Source of the DNA: Oscillospiraceae bacterium | GTDB taxonomy: Bacteria; Bacillota_A; Clostridia; Oscillospirales; Oscillospiraceae | Assembly (NCBI GenBank): GCA_016302015.1 | Contig: JAEDOJ010000034.1 | Coordinates: 1-10,368, forward strand | Direction: 5' to 3' | DNA: 10,368 bases | In this document: positions 5,836 through 10,368 of the stretch, piece after piece | Position numbering within the stretch: position 1 is the first letter of the stretch | Layout of the letters: each line of letters opens with the position of its first letter | Notes under the pieces: generated by a model | What the model was told of the DNA's origin: nothing | The model's database searches: none | Seen by the model: the letters and a program-made list of their open reading frames with translations, nothing else | Program-made: the position numbers and the translations under genes

Positions 5836-7194
5836 ATGGCCTTTAACAGTATTTTATTTTTGTTTTTTTATTTGCCGTCCTTTTTTCTGGTGTATTATCT
5901 CGTTCCGCAACGGCTGAAAAATCCCGTGGCGCTGCTGGGCAGCCTGGCGTTTTATGCCTGGGGTGAGCCCTATGGCATCCTGTTGATTGCGGGAGCAACG
6001 CTTGCGACCTACGGTCTCGGTCTGCTTCTGCCCAGGGCGAGGCTGCCTGTGCTGTCTCTTGGGGTGGCCCTGCACCTTGGCCTGCTGTTTGCTTTCAAAT
6101 ATCTGGGATTTTTCGCCGGAATCCTCGGGGCAGAGACTGTGACTTCGCTGCCCCTTCCCCTGGGGCTGTCGTTTTTTGTGTTTCAGGCGCTGAGCTATCT
6201 GATCGACGTCTTTCGTGGAACCATCCTGCCGGAAAAACGCCTCGACCGCTTCGCACTCTATCTGCTGCTCTTTCCACGGGTGATGCAGGGGCCGCTGATG
6301 CGCTACGGTGACCTGCGTGACCAGCTTGCGCACCCCACGCTTACCGTCTCCGGGATTTCGTCGGGCTGCTTCCGCTTTGCGGTCGGTCTGAGCAAAAAGC
6401 TCCTCCTTGCCAACACCCTCGGTATTCTGGCTGACCGTGTTTGGAGCACCACAGATGCCGCAGCGGCCACCGCCTGGCTCGGACTGCTTGCCTACACGCT
6501 GCAAATCTATTTTGATTTCAGCGGCTACACCGATATGGCGCTGGGTCTTGGACGAATGATGGGCTTCACCTTCCCGGAAAATTTCAACTATCCCTATCTG
6601 TCCCGCTCCGTCTCGGAGTTTTGGCGGCGTTGGCATATCACCCTGGGTCACTGGTTCCGAGACTATGTCTATTTCCCGCTGGGCGGCAGCCGCACCGGTC
6701 GTGTCAAGCTTGTACGCAATCTTCTGATCGTCTGGACGCTGACCGGCTTCTGGCACGGCGCAAATTGGACGTTCCTGCTCTGGGGCTTTTATTTCGGCTT
6801 GCTGCTCTGCGCGGAAAAGCTGCTCAGGCTTGAAAAACGGCACATTCCGGTCTGGCTTCGGCGCAGCTTCTGTCTGCTTGCAGTCATGGCCGGCTGGGTC
6901 TTCTTCCGAAGCGCCTCCGTCAGCGGCGCATTTGCGTTCTTCGGTCGTCTCTTTGGCAGCTATGGGGCAATCGACAGTGATACACTGCTTTATCTCCATG
7001 ACAATTGGTTGCTGCTGATGCTCGGTTCCATTGGCTGCACACCGCTGCTCAAAACGCTCTGCAGCCGTCTGAACGAACGTGTTCCGAACGCCGCCGCTGT
7101 TCTGCAAGGCGTTGCTGTTCTGCTGATGCTGGCGGCCTGCACCGTCAGTCTGGCAAATTCCAACTATCAGGCTTTTTTGTATTTGAGGTTTTAA
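5836..7194 (+). CDS. MBOAT family O-acyltransferase (AlgI/PatA-like)
   Basis: This 452-residue multi-pass membrane protein belongs to the membrane-bound O-acyltransferase group that passes acyl (usually acetyl) groups across the membrane for polysaccharide modification, as AlgI, PatA and DltB do. Diagnostic parts are FNSILFLFFYLP (3-14), LPLPLGLSFFVFQALSYLID (105-124), LLLFPRVMQGPL (143-154), IYFDFSGYTDMALGLGRMMG (224-243), FWRRWHITLGHWFRDYVYFP (262-281) with conserved H267, and TGFWHGANW (303-311) with the invariant H307. About ten or more hydrophobic segments are present. The ATG at 5836 is chosen over a TTG at 5818 because GGAG lies between them and the protein starts with the family's typical MxFNS. 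It is followed four bases later by the DHHW gene, its usual partner. The acceptor glycan cannot be read from sequence; wall polysaccharide is likely. Confidence 0.95.
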   Translation: MAFNSILFLFFYLPSFFLVYYLVPQRLKNPVALLGSLAFYAWGEPYGILLIAGATLATYGLGLLLPRARLPVLSLGVALHLGLLFAFKYLGFFAGILGAETVTSLPLPLGLSFFVFQALSYLIDVFRGTILPEKRLDRFALYLLLFPRVMQGPLMRYGDLRDQLAHPTLTVSGISSGCFRFAVGLSKKLLLANTLGILADRVWSTTDAAAATAWLGLLAYTLQIYFDFSGYTDMALGLGRMMGFTFPENFNYPYLSRSVSEFWRRWHITLGHWFRDYVYFPLGGSRTGRVKLVRNLLIVWTLTGFWHGANWTFLLWGFYFGLLLCAEKLLRLEKRHIPVWLRRSFCLLAVMAGWVFFRSASVSGAFAFFGRLFGSYGAIDSDTLLYLHDNWLLLMLGSIGCTPLLKTLCSRLNERVPNAAAVLQGVAVLLMLAACTVSLANSNYQAFLYLRF

Positions 7195-7198
7195 ACAC

Positions 7199-8380
7199 AT
7201 GAAACGAAACCGTTTTTCTCTTCTTACCCCGGTACTGTTCTTCGGCTTTCTTGGAGTAGTTCTGGTCTGCGCCCTGGTCAGACCAAAGGAGTCGTTCAGC
7301 TACTCCGAGGGTCGCGCTCTTGCACAATGGCCGAAAAACGATCTCACCGACCTGCCTGCATTGACGCAGAAGTATTCCGATTACATCGACGATCACTTCC
7401 CCTTTCGTGAGGAACTGCTCGCCCTGGATTCCGCTGTGAAAATTTCCACGAATCAGCGTCTGATCCGTGACATCACCATCGATTATCAAAAGGATGGGGT
7501 GTACCTGCTGCCCAAGGTTTACCCGGTGGACCCCAACGAACGCCTCACAATCGTTTACGAGCTGTCGGATCAGGTCGACGCCTTGCCTCAGACAGACTTT
7601 GTCTACGCCATCCTTCCCCAGAAAAACAATCTGCTCGGCTCCGAAACCGTGGACGCCCGCATCAGCGAAGTAAACCGTCAGGGCTTCTGGGAGGACTTGT
7701 GCAAAATCAATACGCTGACGGTTCTGGACATCGGAGACGCACTCACTTCCCGCTACTCCCCCAGGGAGTGCCGTGATTTTTACTATCGTACGGATTTCCA
7801 TTGGAATCACCGGGGTGCGTTCCGGGCGGCGGAGCAAATTGCTCTGGGGATGCAGGAGGCCGGTCTGCTGGACGGCGTGACGCTCCCCACTGAGGGCGAC
7901 TTTCTCTGGCAGGAGCTGGGAGAGACGCAGACCTATCTGGGTGATCTGAACCGGCAGTTTTCCTATCAATTCTCCACACAGGAGGATATTCCGTTCTACT
8001 GTCTGGCAGACATCGCCGATCTTCACTACTTTTTAAGCGGCGATGCGCCCACTGACCGTTCGGCGTTCCTGGCCACGGGACTTGACCAGCCTGCCCTGCA
8101 GTACAACTTGCTCAGCACGGAGAATCTGGGCTATTACCGTGTCACCAATCCCCATGCCCGCAGCAATCGCCGGGTTCTCATTTTCAAGGACTCGTTGGAA
8201 AATCCAATGACGGACTATTTCACCGCCCTGTTTTCGGAGCTGATCGTCGTGGATCTGCGCAGCTACAAGGAGCCCTATACCCTCTCGGAGCTGATCGAGA
8301 CCTATGAGCTGGATACCGTGATTTTGATGTTTCATCAGAATCACCTTTCTCATGAATTAAGTGAATTTCTCGGGAAATAG
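7199..8380 (+). CDS. DHHW family protein (AlgX/AlgJ-like SGNH acetyltransferase partner)
   Basis: The 393-residue product has one N-terminal membrane anchor (about residues 8-28, no clear cleavage site) and an extracytoplasmic domain. It belongs to the DHHW group, SGNH-hydrolase-like proteins that take acetyl groups from an MBOAT partner and attach them to a polysaccharide. Family marks include FSYSEGRALAQWP (33-45), YIDDHFPFRE (62-71), FYYRTDFHWNHRGAF (194-208) and VLIFKDSLENP (326-336). The signature is TDFHW rather than TDHHW: the first His is replaced by Phe (F200), while D199, H201 and the putative nucleophile S332 remain, so the Ser-His-Asp set looks intact. GAGG lies ten bases before the ATG, inside the end of the upstream gene. 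The acetyl-transfer role is inferred from family and pairing. Confidence 0.9.
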   Translation: MKRNRFSLLTPVLFFGFLGVVLVCALVRPKESFSYSEGRALAQWPKNDLTDLPALTQKYSDYIDDHFPFREELLALDSAVKISTNQRLIRDITIDYQKDGVYLLPKVYPVDPNERLTIVYELSDQVDALPQTDFVYAILPQKNNLLGSETVDARISEVNRQGFWEDLCKINTLTVLDIGDALTSRYSPRECRDFYYRTDFHWNHRGAFRAAEQIALGMQEAGLLDGVTLPTEGDFLWQELGETQTYLGDLNRQFSYQFSTQEDIPFYCLADIADLHYFLSGDAPTDRSAFLATGLDQPALQYNLLSTENLGYYRVTNPHARSNRRVLIFKDSLENPMTDYFTALFSELIVVDLRSYKEPYTLSELIETYELDTVILMFHQNHLSHELSEFLGK

Positions 8381-8430
8381 CCTTTGGAACCACAGTGCAG
8401 CGGTGAAAAAGCGGAGAATTCTGACCTGCG

Positions 8431-8472
8431 GTGCAAACTTTGCCATATTTTTCAAAGTTTGCACTTGCAAAC
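8431..8472. repeat. Nested inverted repeats of a GCAAAC element upstream of pheS
   Basis: A perfect 12-base inverted repeat (8431-8442 GTGCAAACTTTG, 8453-8464 CAAAGTTTGCAC) encloses a 10-base loop. Its right arm also forms a second dyad, GTTTGCA-CT-TGCAAAC (8457-8472), so the element occurs three times in alternating orientation. CTGCG (8426-8430) and CGCAG (8472-8476) could extend the outer stem across a 7-base bulge. There is no T-run after it, so it is unlikely to be the terminator of the DHHW gene. It covers the -35 box of the pheS promoter, which points to an operator or DNA structure. Bases 8381-8425 between the DHHW stop and this cluster show nothing recognisable. Confidence 0.7.
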
Positions 8473-8488
8473 GCAGAAAAACTATGAT
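8459..8488 (+). promoter_or_regulatory. Promoter of pheST
   Basis: TTGCAC (8459-8464) and TATGAT (8483-8488) are spaced by 18 bases, each matching the housekeeping consensus at four to five of six positions. Transcription would begin near 8495, just ahead of the T-box leader. The -35 box lies in the right arm of the inverted repeat cluster. Confidence 0.65.
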
Positions 8489-8494
8489 AAACTG

Positions 8495-8738
8495 AATAGG
8501 ATAAAGGCTTTGACCGGGTTGTCGGTCATGTAGTGCGGTTTCAGAGAGGATGCGGTCGCTGCGAGCATCTACCGTCCATGATTCGGCTTTCCCCCGTGAG
8601 CTTCCGGCTGAACGCTTTCGCCAGTAGGCTTGGACGGGTCACTCCGTTAACGGTTTGAGGGCGCCGTGCTTGCGGCGAATTGCGGGTGGTACCGCGGAAG
8701 TATGTCTTTCGTCCCCTTTCGGGCGGAGGACTTTTTTT
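8495..8738 (+). ncRNA. T-box riboswitch (phenylalanine) controlling pheST
   Basis: The leader senses uncharged tRNA-Phe and then lets transcription continue into pheST. Stem I is visible: TCATG (8526-8530) pairs CATGA (8577-8581), GCGGT pairs ACCGT, the AGAGAG bulge lies at 8543-8548, and the distal loop GGTCGCTGCGA (8554-8564) is closed by GATGC/GCATC. The specifier is read as TTC (Phe) at 8589-8591, followed by the usual GTGAGC. GTAGG (8624-8628) and CGTTA (8645-8649) mark the linker and stem III region. The T-box GGGTGGTACCGCGG is at 8684-8697. Its UGGU would pair with the tRNA 3' end, U8690 matching the A discriminator of tRNA-Phe. The specifier assignment rests on position and agreement with the downstream gene. 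A small local hairpin GACCG/CGGTC (8512-8527) lies near the 5' end. Confidence 0.93.
8704..8738 (+). terminator. T-box leader terminator
   Basis: An uninterrupted 11-pair stem (8704-8714 with 8721-8731, including three or so G-U pairs) has a six-base loop and is followed by seven T (8732-8738). It lies just after the T-box sequence and would form when tRNA-Phe is charged, stopping transcription before pheS. Confidence 0.9.
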
Positions 8739-8765
8739 GTTAGTTCACCGAAAAGGAGAAACAAT

Positions 8766-9809
8766 ATGAGAGAAGAACTGAAGAAAATTCATCAGCAGGC
8801 CCTTTCTGACATTGCCCAGGCTGTGGATGCAGTGGCTCTGGACGCGGTTCGTGTCCGTGTTCTGGGCAAAAAGGGCGAGCTGACTGCCATGCTCAAGCAG
8901 ATGGGCAAGCTGTCTGCGGAGGAACGTCCCGTCATGGGCCAGTTGGCAAACAGCGTCCGGGCTGACCTGGAAGAGAAGCTGGAGCAGCGCAAGAGCCAGC
9001 TTGCCGCCGAGGCTCTGGAAAAGAAGCTGGCGGAGGAGGCCGTTGACGTCACCATCCCCGGCAAGGAAATCCAGATGGGTCATCAGCATCCCATGAACAA
9101 GGTGCTGCAGGAGGTCAAGGAGATCTTCATCGGCATGGGCTATCAGATCGTAGACGGCCCGGAAATTGAGGAAGCCTCCTATAACTTCACCCGGCTGAAC
9201 ATCGAGGAGGGTCATCCCTCCCGTGACCGTTCCGACACCTTCTATTTTGACGACGAGGACGAGATTCTTCTGAGAACCCAGACCAGTCCCATGCAGATTC
9301 GTGTCATGGAGCAGCAGCAGCCTCCCATTCGTATTCTGGCTCCCGGCCGGGTCTTCCGGAAGGACGAGGCGGACGCCACCCATTCCCCCATGTTCCATCA
9401 GATTGAAGGGCTTGTGGTGGATAAGGGCATCACCATGGGCGACCTGAAGGGCGCTCTGGAAACCCTGATCAAGCGGCTGTACGGCGAGGATGCGGTCTGC
9501 CGCTTCCGTCCCCACCACTTCCCCTTTACCGAGCCAAGCTGCGAGGTGGATATGCAGTGCTTTAAGTGCAAGGGCAAGGGCGAAATCGCCGGTCAGGTCT
9601 GCTCCACCTGCCACGGAGAAGGGTGGATCGAGCTGCTGGGCGCCGGTATGGTGCATCCCAAGGTTCTGGAAAGCTGCGGCATCGACCCTACGGTCTACTC
9701 CGGCTTCGCCTTCGGCATCGGTCTGGAGCGTATGGCCATGGGCCGTCTGAAGCTCAACGACCTGCGTTTGATCTTCGATAACGATGTCAGATTCCTGTCT
9801 CAATTCTAA
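8766..9809 (+). CDS. pheS: Phenylalanyl-tRNA synthetase alpha subunit
   Basis: The 347-residue class II synthetase subunit joins PheT in an alpha2-beta2 enzyme that charges tRNA-Phe in the cytoplasm. Residues 1-90 form the N-terminal coiled coil. The catalytic core has HPMNKVLQEVKEIFIGMGY (108-126), FDDEDEILLRTQTSPMQIR (161-179), motif 2 GRVFRKDEADATHSPMFHQ (194-212) and motif 3 GFAFGIGLERMAM (313-325), with A315 in the position that sets amino-acid specificity. Between them is a four-cysteine knuckle, CFKC (265-268) and CSTC (279-282), likely zinc binding and known in Firmicutes relatives. The ATG at 8766 is chosen because AGGAG lies seven bases upstream and right after the T-box terminator; an open frame further upstream at 8655 crosses the riboswitch and is not used. 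The pheT ribosome site overlaps its stop region. Confidence 0.97.
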   Translation: MREELKKIHQQALSDIAQAVDAVALDAVRVRVLGKKGELTAMLKQMGKLSAEERPVMGQLANSVRADLEEKLEQRKSQLAAEALEKKLAEEAVDVTIPGKEIQMGHQHPMNKVLQEVKEIFIGMGYQIVDGPEIEEASYNFTRLNIEEGHPSRDRSDTFYFDDEDEILLRTQTSPMQIRVMEQQQPPIRILAPGRVFRKDEADATHSPMFHQIEGLVVDKGITMGDLKGALETLIKRLYGEDAVCRFRPHHFPFTEPSCEVDMQCFKCKGKGEIAGQVCSTCHGEGWIELLGAGMVHPKVLESCGIDPTVYSGFAFGIGLERMAMGRLKLNDLRLIFDNDVRFLSQF

Positions 9810-9821
9810 GGAGGTACAACA

Positions 9822-10368
9822 ATGAAGCTGAACAGAAAATGGATCAACGAAGAGTTTGTAGACCTCTCTCATGTTTCTGATAAAGAATTTGTGGAAGTTC
9901 TGACGGTTGCCGGTCAGAAGGTGGAAACCTATGAACGAATGGACGCCGAAATCTCCAATGTTGTGGTAGGCAAGGTTCTCTCCATCACCCGCCATACCAA
10001 CTCCGATCATATGTGGGTTTGCATGGTGGACGTGGGCGCAGAGGAACCGGTGCAGATCGTCACCGGCGCACAGAATGTGAAAGCGGGAGATCTGGTTCCC
10101 GCCGCGCTCCACAATTCCCATCTCCCCGGCGGCATCCATATCACCAAGGGCAAGCTTCGTGGGGAGGTTTCCAACGGTATGCTCTGCTCCCTGAAGGAAC
10201 TGAACCTGACCTTGAATGATTTCCCCTATGCCATTGAAGACGGCATTTGGATCATTGAAGAGGACTGCAAGCCCGGCGACGACATCAACAAAGTCATCGG
10301 CAATGACGACACGGTGGTGGATTTTGAGATCACCAACAACCGGCCGGACTGCTACTCCATCATCGGTC
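9822..10368 (+). CDS. pheT: Phenylalanyl-tRNA synthetase beta subunit, N-terminal part
   Basis: The gene starts at the ATG at 9822, after AGGAGG that overlaps the pheS stop codon, and is open to the window end, so only 182 of roughly 800 codons are present. The N-terminal segment MKLNRKWINEEFVDLS leads into an EMAP/Myf-type tRNA-binding fold at about 45-155 (VVVGKVLSITRHTNSDHMWV, IVTGAQNVKAGDLVPAAL, KGKLRGEVSNGMLCS). The start of the B3/B4 editing region follows (FEITNNRPDCYSIIG, 168-182). It works with PheS, is cotranscribed with it and shares its T-box control. No frameshift is seen in the part present. Confidence 0.96.
   Translation, partial: MKLNRKWINEEFVDLSHVSDKEFVEVLTVAGQKVETYERMDAEISNVVVGKVLSITRHTNSDHMWVCMVDVGAEEPVQIVTGAQNVKAGDLVPAALHNSHLPGGIHITKGKLRGEVSNGMLCSLKELNLTLNDFPYAIEDGIWIIEEDCKPGDDINKVIGNDDTVVDFEITNNRPDCYSIIG

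Noticed and set aside
5854..7200. Minus-strand 448-codon open frame opposite the MBOAT gene
   Set aside because: It is the antisense shadow of a well-supported membrane protein; its composition (Gln, Arg, Pro and Lys rich) is that expected from reading hydrophobic codons backwards.
8431..8464. Perfect 12-base hairpin as terminator of the DHHW gene
   Set aside because: No T-run follows it on either strand and it overlaps the pheS -35 box, so it is listed as an inverted repeat instead.
8655..8765. Upstream extension of pheS
   Set aside because: The extension crosses the T-box sequence and terminator; the ATG at 8766 has a good ribosome site and gives the normal PheS N-terminus.
8745..10139. 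Minus-strand 464-codon open frame opposite pheS and pheT
   Set aside because: It spans two conserved genes and the leader terminator in antisense, and its His/Leu-rich sequence has no recognisable domain.

Overview
The window reads as chromosomal DNA of a moderately GC-rich, low-motility-signal Firmicute, most likely a gut-type clostridium of the Oscillospiraceae/Ruminococcaceae kind. The grounds are the strong AGGAGG-type ribosome sites, a Gram-positive T-box leader in front of pheST, an S-layer-homology surface protein, an alr-mazF neighbourhood, and a PheS carrying the four-cysteine insert seen in Firmicutes. The lineage is inferred from style and gene content, not from a marker comparison.

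Left part, minus strand (about 5555 down to 64): one probable operon runs nnrD (NAD(P)H-hydrate dehydratase), an unknown lipoprotein, alr (alanine racemase), mazF (RNase toxin with no antitoxin gene beside it), an unrecognised 194-residue protein, and a large secreted polysaccharide deacetylase with three SLH domains and a Glu-Pro-rich tail. The first three genes are separated by only 4 bases each. A 120-base gap with a 22-base inverted repeat and a possible promoter lies before mazF. A hairpin that buries the next ribosome site follows mazF. The unknown protein and the deacetylase overlap by 110 bases.

Middle (5556-5835): a divergent intergenic region. It has a convincing minus-strand promoter for the nnrD operon and a near-consensus plus-strand promoter for the pair to the right.

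Right part, plus strand: an MBOAT acyltransferase and a DHHW-type (AlgX/DltD-like SGNH) membrane-anchored protein, 4 bases apart, form a two-gene polysaccharide O-acetylation module. A 385-base non-coding stretch follows. It holds an inverted-repeat cluster overlapping the pheS promoter and a complete T-box riboswitch with a UUC (Phe) specifier and a leader terminator. Then come pheS (complete) and pheT (cut by the window end).

Taken together, several genes act on the cell envelope: D-alanine supply (Alr), glycan deacetylation and S-layer-type anchoring, and glycan O-acetylation. Housekeeping genes (NnrD, PheST) and a toxin gene accompany them. I see no transposon, prophage, CRISPR array, tRNA or rRNA. 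No clearly new system stands out; the less ordinary points are the solitary mazF with its flanking DNA structures, the palindrome cluster over the pheS promoter, the unknown proteins, and the architecture of the SLH deacetylase.
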